From Perilla frutescens (taxonomy: Eukaryota > Streptophyta > Magnoliopsida > Lamiales > Lamiaceae): a DNA stretch of 64,000 nucleotides. Positions 1 through 11,242 of this stretch are shown here, one piece after another. The notes under the pieces are model-generated. The model searched no databases. It saw only the letters and a list, made by a program, of their open reading frames with translations, and was not told the DNA's origin. A program made the translations under genes and the position numbers. The stretch lies in NCBI GenBank assembly GCA_026008535.1, contig BRKX01000009.1, positions 51,209,001 to 51,273,000 of the forward strand, in the 5' to 3' direction. How positions within the stretch are numbered: position 1 is the stretch's first letter; the number at the start of each line of letters is the position of its first letter.

Positions 1-2068
1 TCCCCCGATTCCTCCATGCCTGAGCTGGACTCATCAGATACTTCTGCCTCTGTCTGCGCGGATGACTCTTCATCATCCGTGTCATCGGCTTTCTCTTCGG
101 CCTCTTCCTCCTCTGGTGAACTCTGATTTTCGCCATCTTCTTCCTCCGAATAGACAGAAGCATCCGTATCGGCGTTCAACTTCCCATCAACCTCCCTCAG
201 TGAACTGGTCTTATCAGAGTCTTCTGACTCAGTATCAGCGGTTGAGCCCTCCTTAGCGCGCATTGCCTCATCCCCTCTCTCAGACTGGGCAGATGCACCA
301 ATAATAGGCTCTACGCCCTCTGTGGCCGGCTTCGTAGCAGACTCATTCACCTCCACCCCATGGGGGGCATATGAAGTCCCAACAATATGCACATCCTCGC
401 CCCTAGCAAAGAGCCCATCGCCACCTCTAAACAGATTAGTTCCGGCTTGTCCATGGACATCGTTCACCAATCGATTTAGATCAAGCTGCATCGCTGCGAC
501 GTTGTCTGCTATCCTTGCGACACTATTGCAGAGATCACGCATCACCGACAACATATCCTACGATTCACAAGTATCATTTGGCATAGAGTAGCTGTGTACC
601 CATTCCAAAAATTTATTTTCAGACAAAGAAACATGTGGGCGGGAGACCTTACCTAGTTTTCGCACAGTCTGGACAGGACTTGAGAAGTGGAATCATCTTG
701 ATGGCTGCTTCGGGTCCTTTTACCAGGATGGCTCTATGGGCTTGATGCCCCCCATCCAACTTTCTCTTACCCTTCGCATGGGCACCATCTGTGCTGATTT
801 CATCATCAGAGCTGTCAAGGCAATCGTCAGACGATCCATAGTCGTCCACGGCATCTCTAAGCGATTCGATGCTTTCTGCGAATTCATCCAGTCCCAGCTC
901 AAGTAAGATGGGCTCCTCCTGGGCGGTCATTTCAAGCGGCCGCTGTAAAGGGTTCAACTAACACAATGAGACAAGACTACAAATGCAATTAAGAGCTTTT
1001 TCAAACAATGCGTGAGCAGAAAAACAGATTACCTTTACTTCACTGTTCTTCTTAGAAAAGAAGGGCCTGACTTCGTCGTATACGGTTGTCATATTCTTCG
1101 GGACATACCACCGAAACATCCTTGGAAACACATCACCTTCAGCTCCAACTGGTAGAGCATAACGACTCGCAATCGATGGCATTATCTCATACAGCCATGC
1201 CTGAACGGGATATAGGAATCCGTATACATCAATAGCCCGCCTCCTATCCTTTCTTTTGGCACGAGCCAGACAGGACCTGGCTTGCTCCATGCTCCTTATC
1301 AGAAACTCATAAGTAACTTTCCCCCATGGGAAATTATTAAACCTCTGCACATCATCAACCACGTGCAGATACTCAAGTGTGACCCCCTTCGAAGTACGAT
1401 CCTCTGCCAAGAGGATCCCATAAACCACAAGTAACAAGGCAAGTTTGTAAGATGTCTCTGATCCGGCTTGGCCAGCTTTGTGCGCGGCCTCAAGCTTCTT
1501 TTCAATGTCAACGAAATAGAGCGGCTTTTTGTTTTTGAAAATGTCACTATAGAAAGCAGCAGTGGATGGTGTCTTGGGTCGCCGGCTAGCCTGAGGCCCG
1601 TCATCACTGCAAACTCTTTCAGTCCAAACTCCACAATGTCGTTGTTGATCTTGAACGACAGCCGCATTCTCTTGAGGGAGTGCCTCTGTAGCTTCTTCAA
1701 CAGAGTGCCAAGCAGTTGGCCCTGACAGATAAATTTTTGCTGTTGAAATAAATAGCCAAAGCACGACCCCTTCATCTTTTCAAAGCTTGCATCGTCGAGG
1801 TTGTCTCGGATCGTATTTAACATGGCCAAATTGGACCTCCTCGAGAGCAGCACACCTGCAACAATTTATAATAAAAAAAGCACATGATCCACAACTTCAT
1901 TTCACATTAAACCCTAATCCGACTCAACATAAAAGGGTGACCCAAACCCTAGACCACATTTAAACCAAAAATTGATGGGCAAAATATTCTCAGCGGAGAA
2001 GTTTGAAGTGCAATCTGCATAAAATAGACAAACTAGGGCGAACCTTTGCCGGATCCCTTCGCTCCCAT
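1..2068 (-). pseudogene. DUF1985-domain gene, 5' part, broken; continues past the left edge
   Basis: Minus-strand gene model. Exon 1 is 2068-2044 and encodes MGAKGSGK; its phase joins exon 2, which begins at 1855 after a TTGCAG acceptor. Exon 2 (to about 1033) carries the DUF1985 pattern: SCFGYL, GQLLGTLL, EFAVMTGLRL, then LALLLVVYGILL and FPWGKVTYEFL. Exon 3 is 957-653 and is rich in Asp, Glu and Ser. Exon 4 starts near 591 and runs off the window as a very acidic Glu/Asp/Ser tail. DUF1985 is known in plants next to Ulp1/C48 protease domains, often in transposons. Two lesions are seen: a frameshift near 1590 inside the domain, where the two halves lie in different frames, and an in-frame TAG at 558-560. 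The same architecture recurs at 7866-11242, so a protease domain may lie to the left of the window (inference). Function unknown. Confidence 0.65.
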
Positions 2069-3497
2069 TATTCACCGCTGGTGTTTGCAAATATCGGAGA
2101 TAAAATGGAGCAATGTTTCAAGCACAAAAATGTGGGGTCAGAGTCGCTGGAATGTCAGTGCTCGTCGACGCTTTCTGTATTTGGGTTAAAGACGGTTGAG
2201 TTTGAAAATGAGATGGAGAATTTTTTCCTCAAGTAGGAGATGAATCGACGGTTTTTTGCGCAAAAAAAGGCAACTGCTTGTCTTTAAGAATTGTGTTACT
2301 CAAACGCTATATCGCACTTTATTCAATGAAAAATAAACCGCTAAATTGTCTCAAATCCAAGCAATAGTTTAAACGTCAGAGCAACTTCAACACATTCATT
2401 TCATTGAAAATTATTTCTTTCCAAAAATTATGAAATAAAATTGGGTAAATATTTCCTCAACTACTGTTACAAATAGGAACTGAATGACGTCAACTAATAG
2501 GATTCATTCGTTATGCATCAAAGTTCGGCCCGGCTATACAATTATACCCCCAATCAACCAAATTCATTGACACTTTTACCCAACACATCACCGGAACACA
2601 GTGTTAACACCCGATAAAATTGGACTCCTCCTGACTCTCCCCGTGGCCTCGATTCCAAAATATTATAATCGATACATTCACGATTCATGAGAACATCTTA
2701 GGTTACTAACACGCACAGCCTCTCTGCGCGTAGCTTCTTCAACCACACACTCCCGATCACCGATAACTAAGTTAATCAACATCGCCACCACATCGACCGC
2801 CTCAATAGTCCATCGGCGCCTCATATAGTACATGTATCATAATCTCATATGTATTGAATTACCAATTTACATTGAAAATGCGGGAAATTCTAACTTTATA
2901 CACATAAAACCCCAAGGGCAATTGACCCTCGCTGCGCGCGCCAAGCCTGATCGGTGTTTAATTATTTGCCATCACCTAACGAAAGCGGTCCCGATGCTAC
3001 CTCACTGAGTGGGTCGGCAATGAACCCGGTAACGCCAAAATTTTACGTATAACTGCTCTGGCTTCCCAATGACTGGCCCATTACCGTAAAGGAATTAAGT
3101 GCATTTCTCTGCGCGGAATACAAATGCGCGCATAAACGTCCACGCATACATGACTCATTGCTCAAATTCAAGCGACTTAAGTTGTCCAATTGATTCGCAA
3201 GTGCTCACGAGTATACCTGCTCCGACCACATACATTCCCACATCCCCAAATAAAAAAAAAGGAAAAACAGATTCCCGACACGCCCTCCTCGAAAATTCAC
3301 CCATATGACCAAACATCTATGGTAACTGATTTAATTTTATTTATCGATTCGGTTTTTAATTTTAGTCGCCACTGAAATGGTTTGATATTCGTCTGCGGGG
3401 TTGGGAAAAGTTGCTCAGAGGCATACATATAAGGTTTATGAAAATAAAGACTTTACATATCATTTAAACATAAGCTTCAAATGCAACAAGGAAGCAT
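2069..3497. other. Intergenic, no gene seen
   Basis: Short scattered frames only, with no recognisable domain. The right part (2720-3130) contains several GCGCG words in otherwise AT-rich DNA, matching the other spacers of this 12-kb cluster. The segment upstream of 2068 would hold the promoter of the DUF1985 gene, but I see no clear TATA box there. Confidence 0.5.
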
Positions 3498-3881
3498 TTA
3501 ATTAAAGAAAACGGCTACAGCAACCAAGATTAACGCCGTAAACACGAGTTTCACCCACTTCTTAAGGGCTACAACCTCTCCATCTGTGTGTTTCAAACCT
3601 CCCGCAATCATCATCATACATTCAGCCATTTTCCTCAGGTCGTCGGTGACGTCCTCTGGCGACATCTTGTACTCAGAGCTGTGGGACTCACCCGAGTTTT
3701 CTTGAGATGGGCACTCGTCAATCCACCTGAAAAACTTGCAACCACCTCGCAAGGAATCCGAACACGTATAAAAATGCCTCCCTCTGATATGTGGACGTTT
3801 GGAAACATAGTTGCACACGGGCTTTTGACAATCGCACACCAGGAAATATTTATCGCCCCTGCTGGACGATGAATCGGACAT
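3498..3881 (-). CDS. GRF-type zinc-finger protein with C-terminal membrane anchor
   Basis: Intact 127-residue single-exon frame. Residues 16-57 match the GRF zinc finger: CDC at 16-18, then GRHFYTC with Cys40, GGCKFFRW with Cys48, followed by ID. GRF fingers bind single-stranded nucleic acid in DNA-repair proteins; many small plant GRF proteins of this size have no assigned role. Residues about 108-127 (WVKLVFTALILVAVAVFFN) are a hydrophobic tail that could anchor it in a membrane. Between them lies a Glu/Asp/Ser stretch and a short predicted helix. It lies on the same strand as its Myb/SANT-like and DUF1985 neighbours, with a TATA box about 80 bases upstream of the ATG. The lack of any lesion, next to broken neighbours, suggests either a live gene or a recent copy. 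Alternative: an accessory gene of a transposon. Confidence 0.75.
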   Translation of the reverse strand: MSDSSSSRGDKYFLVCDCQKPVCNYVSKRPHIRGRHFYTCSDSLRGGCKFFRWIDECPSQENSGESHSSEYKMSPEDVTDDLRKMAECMMMIAGGLKHTDGEVVALKKWVKLVFTALILVAVAVFFN

Positions 3882-3960
3882 TATTTTCTTTTGGTTGTAG
3901 ATACAGTCTAACTAAATGTGTGGAGGTATATGTGTGTATATGTGGGTATATATATATGCA

Positions 3961-3968
3961 TATTTATA
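3961..3968 (-). promoter_or_regulatory. Candidate TATA box of the GRF gene
   Basis: TATAAATA on the minus strand, about 80 bases before the ATG at 3881, a normal plant spacing. It lies beside a longer TA-rich run, so a chance match is possible. Confidence 0.45.
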
Positions 3969-4209
3969 GACGTTCACTTCAAGTAAGTATGATACATAAA
4001 TGTATTCCGGTGAGGTTCGAATTTTCCCTCCACTTTCCCAAAATTCCCGCCAAATCACTGTACCGGAAAATTGATTGTTTTTTACACTCCCACCAAAATG
4101 GTTTTTGCCTACAATCACATTAACGCTTTATGAAAAAAAACATTACAATGGGGATCAACTTGGCAGTTATCTCAGAAGTAGCCATGCTATCTAAATATCC
4201 GCCGCATCT

Positions 4210-4774
4210 TCACTCCGGCTCGGAATCGCTGGACTGAAACAGTCCCCATTTAGCGGGGTTTCCTATATGCGACTCCCCCGCATCAAACAGCGTGGCCAAT
4301 GCCTGATAGTGTGGCTCACCCTCATCACGGTATACTGCAGTTAGAGGATTCATCTGCAAATATATATATAAAAGCCATGATGTCAGCTTGAGAACAAACA
4401 ACAAAACAACTATCTCCGGCGCATACTGATCTGACCTCCTCAAATCGCTTCCAAGTCTCTTCCGGCGCATAAAACTTGTTTTCCTTACGTTTCCAGCAGA
4501 ACTCTGAAGGAGTGTAGTCCCAAAGTAGCTTCAACGTCGAGTATCGTCCAGCGAGACCGTACACATGGGACCTGTACCAATCGACATCATTCTCCGGCGT
4601 CGGTAGCACCGCATTGACGATTTCCATGACATTGGTTATGGCCTGGATGTTGTTGCCGTAACCAACTTGCCAGACGCCCATACGCTTTTGATCCAGAAGC
4701 GCATTCACGACCCGGCCTTCCAGTTGCTGTGTCCACCGAGAGTCATAGAAATAGGCAGATTGAGGCGGCGCCAT
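4210..4774 (-). CDS. Myb/SANT-like domain protein, two exons
   Basis: Exon 1 is 4774-4436 (113 residues), ending FEE before a GTCAGA donor. Exon 2 is 4353-4210, after a TTTGCAG acceptor, and encodes MNPLTAVYRDEGEPHYQAL to a TGA. Both phases are 0, giving about 160 residues. The W-Q-Q-L-E start, the VYGLAGRYSTLKLLWDYT stretch and the second-exon pattern (NPxxxxYRDEGxPHYxxL) match the plant Myb/SANT-like DNA-binding domain found in stand-alone genes and in the second protein of PIF/Harbinger transposons. The family usually reads NPKAKxFRxKGxPxYxxL at this point. A related gene lies on the opposite strand at 5906-6705. No lesion is seen. It may be a DNA-binding accessory protein of a mobile element; the target is unknown. 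Confidence 0.65.
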
Positions 4775-5851
4775 TTTAGGATTTCACTCGAGTGTTTTCT
4801 TCCAAGGCGAAAACAGGGTTAAATATCCCAACTCCTCGCCCGACAAGTCATTTAAGACCCTGTCGATTAAGCTAACTATTGTGAAATTTTAAGTACAAAA
4901 TTTGCCATTGACAGAAACTGAACCGTCATCAATTTAGTCAGTTTGGATTGACTCTCCGTGTTTTCAATATTAAAAAAACATTTCCCATATTCAGGCACAC
5001 CGCAGCGGCTTTCATTTGCATTCAGCGCGATTATCAAGGTTGGGAAATGTCATTGCGCGCACATGTGATCGCGCAAGCCCAATCATCGTCAAGGCCCATC
5101 GGCAACCTCATGAATTGACATCGGCACAAGCTAGGTCCAAAAAAAAGTGGTTCGGCTAATATTCTATAAGGTTCTAAGAGTATATTCATGCCTCGAAATA
5201 TTATTTAAGAGGACGGAAGCGTGATTCAAGTGGTCAGCCGTACGAAAGACCACTCCAAGCCGTGGACCGAATCGCGCGCGGAAACATGTGCGCGTATCTT
5301 ACTTCATTCATAACCGCGCACCACCCGACGTGCATCGGCTTTGATTTTGTTTCTACCGAAAACAAATCGGCACCGTAAGTTCATTATCGGCATTTCAGTA
5401 CTTACTGACGAAATAAGATTTTATTTCTCGTTGAGGCGGAGAATATACGAATTCGACTCATTCCGATGGTCATCACGAATTACAGTTACAACACTGCCGG
5501 GAGTGCGCGCATTACAAAGCGCAGCATCGGCGTGCGCGCTAGTTATCGGGGCACTCACTGCACGTTATCGGTGTTGTATCGGTTGGGCTAATAAAATAAT
5601 CGTCGTACTACTGCGCAGTACACATGTAATATAAGACCCCGAGATTCCATTCTTGATTTGACAACACACAATGTATCGTCCTCCGTGCCATCTTGTTGCG
5701 CATGGGCTTACTATTCACATGTGATTGATACATGCGTCATCCATGGAATCTCGCACAGTCTTTTTCCAGGCCTTTCAGACCATATTATTGTATGCATTAG
5801 GTAGCACAATGATGTTCCTATAAATGATCACCTGATTGGTTCAGTAAATCA
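4775..5851. other. Spacer between two divergent Myb/SANT-like genes
   Basis: No gene recognised. This 1.1-kb divergent spacer holds the densest run of GCGCG words in the left cluster, at about 5023, 5053-5075, 5273-5298, 5506-5543 and 5614. Both neighbours start away from it, so it should contain two promoters; no strong TATA box stands out. Confidence 0.45.
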
Positions 5852-5905
5852 ATGTTCATCAGCAATTGTCCTCTCAACAAACTTACCCACAATCCTCGAC
5901 AAAAC

Positions 5906-6705
5906 ATGGTCCCCCATGCGATCAATCAGAATGACACCTTCTATGTTGCTCCATGGACTCGCCACCGTGAGGCCCTAGTACTGTCTCTGCTACAGGTAGA
6001 GAAACGAAAGCACAAGTGGGTACCCGGAGAGCACAACACCAACAGGAAGTGCCTCCCAAAGGTCAGAGCCATCATGAAAAAATATCATGATGTTGATATC
6101 CCGCTAGAGGCCTATGGCGCGAAGGTCAGGGAGTGGAACAACCGGTACTATGCCTTCAACTGGCTACTATCACAGACCAGCGTACAGTACCACGAGCGTC
6201 TCAACTACGTGAACACCTCTCGATCCAGATGGACTGACTTACTGCTGGTAATTTCCCTCTTGTATTATTACTGTACGAATGCCCGTCGAGGTTTGTTCTT
6301 CCTATCGCATCATGGGTATTTGTTCCGCCATCATTCAGAATGCATATAATGCTTAACTGTGCGCACCTTCAGGATAACAGATTCGTCCAACACTACATGG
6401 ATGAGGGGGAGGTCAAGTGGGAAATGCTAAGAGAGAGGAGGGGTACAACATCAAGGGGAGGGCTGGAAACACCGGACAACCATCGACCACCTTCGGACAA
6501 CCATTGGCACACCTCCGGCCAAGCATCTGATTCAAGCATAGCTACTCTCACCAGTCTGAGATCCGATAGTGCTTCTTACCATGTGCCGACCTCTGACAAC
6601 TCCTCCGACGACGGTGGAACCAATCAGTGTGAGCCGCCTAGCTACTATGCTAGTGCCGCTCCTGACGCAGGCGGATCTCAGACTGGTGAGAGTAGCTATG
6701 CTTGA
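5906..6705 (+). CDS. Second Myb/SANT-like domain protein, two exons
   Basis: Exon 1 runs from the ATG at 5906 (an upstream in-frame ATG at 5852 is also possible) to 6247 before GTAATT. Exon 2 runs from 6373, after a CACCTTCAG acceptor, to the TGA ending at 6705; the phase is 0. The pattern W-T-R-H-R-E-A-L, then NRKCLPKVRAIMKKYHDVDI, VREWNNRYYAFNWLLSQT and HYMDEGEVKWEMLR, matches the Myb/SANT-like family and parallels the minus-strand gene at 4210-4774. The tail is a Ser/Asp/Pro-rich low-complexity region. Nearly all of exon 2 after residue 20 lies in the left arm, loop and start of the right arm of a 126-bp perfect inverted repeat. The C-terminus and stop codon are therefore supplied by the right arm and are probably not ancestral. 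No other lesion is seen. Confidence 0.6.
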
Positions 6706-6804
6706 ATCAGATGCTTGGCCGGAGGTGTGCCAATGGTTGTCCGAAGGTGGTCGATGGTTGTCCGGTGTTTCCAGCCCTCCCCTTGATGTTGTACCCCCAC
6801 TCTC
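6433..6804. repeat. Long inverted repeat (hairpin) within the Myb/SANT-like gene
   Basis: The left arm 6440-6565 and the right arm 6672-6797 are exact reverse complements over 126 bases, checked base by base, with a 106-base loop. Past one or two mismatches the pairing extends to 6433/6804. The arms encode the same peptide (GGLETPDNHRPPSDNHWHTS) on opposite strands. A transcript through it would fold into a near-perfect 126-bp stem. Confidence 0.95.
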
Positions 6805-6805
6805 C

Positions 6806-7865
6806 ATTTGTGTGTGATGTTTTTATTTTGAACAATCAGCTCTTTTTTTAGTATTCCTCTGTATTTCCTTTCTCCATTTACATATGGCACATCTTCATCG
6901 CCACCGTATCTGTTTATATTATGAAATGGTTTTCTAATGCCATGCTGGCGTGTATGTCTACATCTATGTTGGTGTTTTTCATGTTGGTTGTGTATTAGGA
7001 TTTATCATATACTACCATTTTTGTACACATCAACAATACACGCTCGACATTTGACCCTGGCGACTAGGGAGCATAGCTGCGCGCGCGTGCACACAATTTC
7101 TTATTGCGCGCTAATTGGTGCGCGTATATAACTACGCGGATGGATACAACGCACATTCACCGACCCTGAGTTGTGGCGCGCCACAGGAACAACGCAGGCC
7201 GGTTTTTACTTGTTTCGTAATAGGGAGAAACATAGTAAATCCTAATGGGTAGAGTCTAAGACCTGTATCAACTTCGCCGATGACAGATACATTTACTCTG
7301 ATCGTCGTAAGATCCCAAATGCATGCGTTTTTCAACATTCAGCGCCCTACTTGAGGGTATTCTCTTGCATTTTCTAATTAATTTACGCTATCAGTATTCA
7401 AAGTGACATTGCGCCCCTTCTATGTGGGCTCCGATAATCGTGAGCGGAAACAAGACCTTGGCCAACAATGGGTGAGGTTCATGCCGATACCATTGCATGA
7501 GTATGGCCCCATGCATTACATTTTGCATCAATAGGGTCATCGATATTAATTTATTACAGAGTTTTAAATACTTAAGTGCAAGTCGGACCAGATCCAAGGT
7601 GTGGCCGATGCACCTTTTCTGGTGCCGATTACTGAAAGTTAGTTAGCCTATGCGGAAATGACAAAGTAAGCTATCGGGCATTGTCAAAATCGCCTACAAA
7701 TGTAGACCACATATTCACACCACATGTTGCATCGACGCATATGCGCAAAATGTGTTTTGCTTGTGATCCGTTTATCCGTCCTCCGACGTAGAGCACGTTC
7801 GGGAAACATCTTATACAAGCAAAGAGTGTATAATTACACAACATTCGGATTGAATTTATACTATA
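6806..7865. other. Intergenic, no gene seen
   Basis: AT-rich spacer with no recognised gene. A cluster of GCGCG words lies at 7078-7180, including GCGCGCGC at 7080 and the palindrome GGCGCGCC near 7176. The left part would hold 3' flanking DNA of the Myb/SANT-like gene and the right part that of the protease gene. Confidence 0.45.
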
Positions 7866-10800
7866 TCATTCGGATGGCAACAACGTGCTCTCATCCGTGC
7901 TGAATCTCCACACAGTTTGTGCAACATGCTTCCCGCACTTCTTCATATCCTCCTCTGTTTCCATGTTGCTTTGCTCATCGGACAACAAGATTTCCACGTA
8001 CCGCAGTGCAAACAAACCACAGCTGACACTGTCCCTTTGTTTGTACGGATTTGTTTTAAGAGGCCTCCAATACCACTGGGCATACCTCGGTTGGAGCACA
8101 TGCCTTTCGTCCCAGAATCTACAGTATTTCAGCAATTGCGGCAAGATGCGCAGCAGTGGAATGAAATACTCTTTCCAGCATCGTTCAAGGTCCTCTGTCC
8201 ACACGTGCTGTTCGGGGTCGAGCACCGTTAAGGCATACCTCTTGAAATCCACCAAGCATGCTACCCAATGCCCCGGTAAATGGACGACGAATCCAAGCTG
8301 CATAAACACGAACGTAGTTACCCTTACAGATCAACAGCCTTTGGGATTACCCTTTCAAGAGAATACACTGCATAATTTATTACCTTGTCATAGTCGTACC
8401 AAGGTTTCAAAGGACCCCTACCAGGAAGCTCTCCAGACACGTATTCGGATAGACCGGCTAGGTCCTCAGCCGAAATTACTTCTTCGGTTTCTGCACCAAG
8501 CTTGGACAGGTCTTCTCCCTCGGGATGGTATTTGTTGAACACATTACGAATGGCTGCCTGAAAAGATACAGGGACAATTGAGTGCACCATACAGACAGAG
8601 TAGTTATTTATTGCTTAGACAGCAAACATGTGGAGTACTGCGATAACAAGCGCGTGCCATGAATCCAGTCAAGGTCGGCAGTTCACAAAGCTGGGATCGC
8701 TATGCAGAACGGCGAGATAAGCATCGATATGACCCTCAGACAACTCTGCCATCGGATTCAGGATTTTTGTGAAGAATTCCATTGAAACACCATATCCTAT
8801 GCCCACATTCCTACTGCAGCCAGACATCAACCCATCGCACACATCAACGATTGCATTCTCAGAGGCAGTTAGAAATGTGATTAAGAAAATACATTAAATA
8901 TCACTCACAGGCCCTTCGCGTTGTTCACTCTCCATGTCTTAAAATCTGCAAATCGCTTCTCGGTAGGCCGAAAGGGGCTGCGCAACGCAGCTGACGCTGT
9001 CCTCCTACGGACTTCTCTGTAATTCAGCTTCAGAGGCGTTAGCTCTGAAGAAATTATACAGCTACCGATACCTTGCGCGGACTGGGGTGGCGGGCTATCA
9101 CCGTGCGCTGTAGAAGTCATCTTTGAAGGAACTGCACCACTTCCCACGACCGGGGGAGATGGACCTGCTGCCGTAGGAGTTGCCTCTGTGAGAATTACAC
9201 CGCTTTCCACTACTGGTTCTGCCCACGGCTGCGGGCTACCATATCCCATTCTTTCACCTGCATGTGTCGGCCGATCTCCGGCTGAATCGAACGATAGTCG
9301 GCTATGCCATGACATCGTGTCCTCCGCCCCTGATGTCTCCCGTGCACCCCAATCTTGCGACTGCCGACAGGGTCATGCGCTGACCGCCTCCGTACTCTTC
9401 GGGATAGGCCAACCCCCACTCTCATCCCCAGACTGTGTGTCTTGTGGGGGGTTCCAACCTCATTTGAATTCAGGTGGTTGCCATCCCCAGTCGTCCTGAA
9501 TTACACGAACAAATTAGTTGTTGATTAATATAAACTTTCACCGCACATACTATATGAAACCAACGTGAACGCACCTGTCTGATATCATGTTCATTGCATC
9601 TCTCGGGACTTCCCTCTTGCTTGGGGGGCTGCGGCAGAATTTGACAAAGCCAGTTCTGTATTCTGTCCATCACTTCTTGAGCCGCACGTTGTGCTGCTAG
9701 CTCAACCACAAGCTGTGAGGCCTGCTCAGCCGCTAATCGAGCAGCTCTCTCGGCCACATCATGGCACTCCCTCATAAATGACTCTCTTTCTCCCATGGAC
9801 ATCGGCTGAGTTGTGCCAGGTTCCACTGGCCTGCAGGAAGGTCCAGGTTGCATACCACATTGGTCCAAACTTTTCATATTCAACGACTCATTACCTTCGG
9901 ATGGGTTAGTAAAGAAGCGATCGTCTGCAGTGGTGCTCGTATTATGTTCAGGGTTGTTAGTCAACATCTCGTCTGCCCGGGTGTCCATGAACGGCACCTC
10001 CGCAGGTGTAGGGTTGGTTGCCGCACCAGGGAGTGCTGCCCGGCCAGGTAGCGAAGCCTGCACCGCCACATTCGGTCGTTTTTTAGCTGCACGGCGTGGA
10101 GAAGCATGTTGCAAAAGAAAGGGACCTTGTTCTATGCTCTTCCAATACCGAGAGGCAATTTTGAGGTCTAATGGTTTCAACTTACGGAACAGCTGCATTC
10201 AAATAATCATTGAACACATGAGTGATAGTTTTTAAAAGTCGAACGAATGAAGGAACGTTATATGGACCGCTCTGAATGATCCACACCTACCCTCTGATGT
10301 CTTTCAAGTCACAGTTCTTGAATTTATACAAATACCGTAACACTCTCGGCGTAGCATCGGATGATGCAACACCTCCACAAGTCTCACCGAGTAGTGGGAC
10401 AACATAATATATCCATGCTTGCGTCAAGATAGTGTATACAAAGTTCTGAGTTGACGTGAATTTAACTTATTGCAAAATATCATATAATTACAGTGAAATC
10501 AAAACTACTCAAGGAATTAATCTCAGCATACCGTGAACGCTAGTGAGAACCCATATATGTGGTAAGAATCTCTTACGACATCTTCCTTCCTCGCAGTCGG
10601 GATATTGTTCAGGTAATGCAGCAGTCTTTGGTATGAGTAGCTTCCCCAAGGAAATGATTCCCATTTTTCTTCGTCCTCAACCAAAACCCACAACCAATCA
10701 GAAATATAATTTCTGGAGTCCATTCCAAGCAACACACCACTCACAAACAACACTTTGGCAGCCTTCAAATAGTCCTTCGAGTCATCCCCAAGTCCCCTTT

Positions 10801-11242
10801 TCTCATTGAACTTCTTTCTCAGAGTACCCGGCGTTATCGGCTTCTTCCGTAGGACCCAACCGTAGAAGTGGGATGATCTAACCTTGGGCGCTTTATGTGG
10901 ATCAAAATTTGAAGGGCTGAAATTCAACCCGCATATCAGAGCATATTCATACCGACTGAATCTAAGCGTTTTCTTCCCTATCTGAAACCACATCTCAGTC
11001 TGATCACCTCCATCCTTCAATATCTCGCGTGTGAGAAAGTGCTGGACTGCTTTATTACATCGATCAACCTTGCTTGGAATCTGCAGCAGCTTACCAAAAC
11101 ACGAATCACGGAATCTGACAATTAAATCATCACCATAACCAGCCAGTACTTCTTTGATCTCAGCAATATATGTCGTGCGATTGTGGTTGCTGATTGTGTA
11201 GTTGCTATTTCTTATTTCCGGCCTTTTCCATTGCCACCCATC
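7866..11242 (-). pseudogene. DUF1985 plus Ulp1 (C48) protease-like gene, multi-exon, broken
   Basis: Exons on the minus strand: 11242-10532 (DUF1985: FRDSCFGKLLQI, RFSRYEYALICGLNF, WESFPWGSYSYQRLL), 10446-10291 (WIYYVVPLLGE), 10192-9575 (Ala/Glu helix), 9495-8909 (Pro/Ser-rich), about 8860-8680 (MEFFTKILNPMAELSEGHID, the usual start of the protease domain), 8557-8384, and 8297-7866. The last exon holds the cysteine protease core: PGHWVACLVDFKR gives His, LTVLDPEQ gives Asp, and YKQRDSVSCGLF gives Gln and Cys. Ulp1 enzymes cut SUMO from proteins. DUF1985-Ulp1 genes are expanded in plants, partly inside KAONASHI-type Mutator-like elements. Two in-frame TGA codons lie at 9460-9462 and 9373-9375, another stop lies near 8680, and two exon junctions do not match in phase. 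I therefore call it a pseudogene, though the catalytic residues survive. Some joins are uncertain. Confidence 0.72.
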
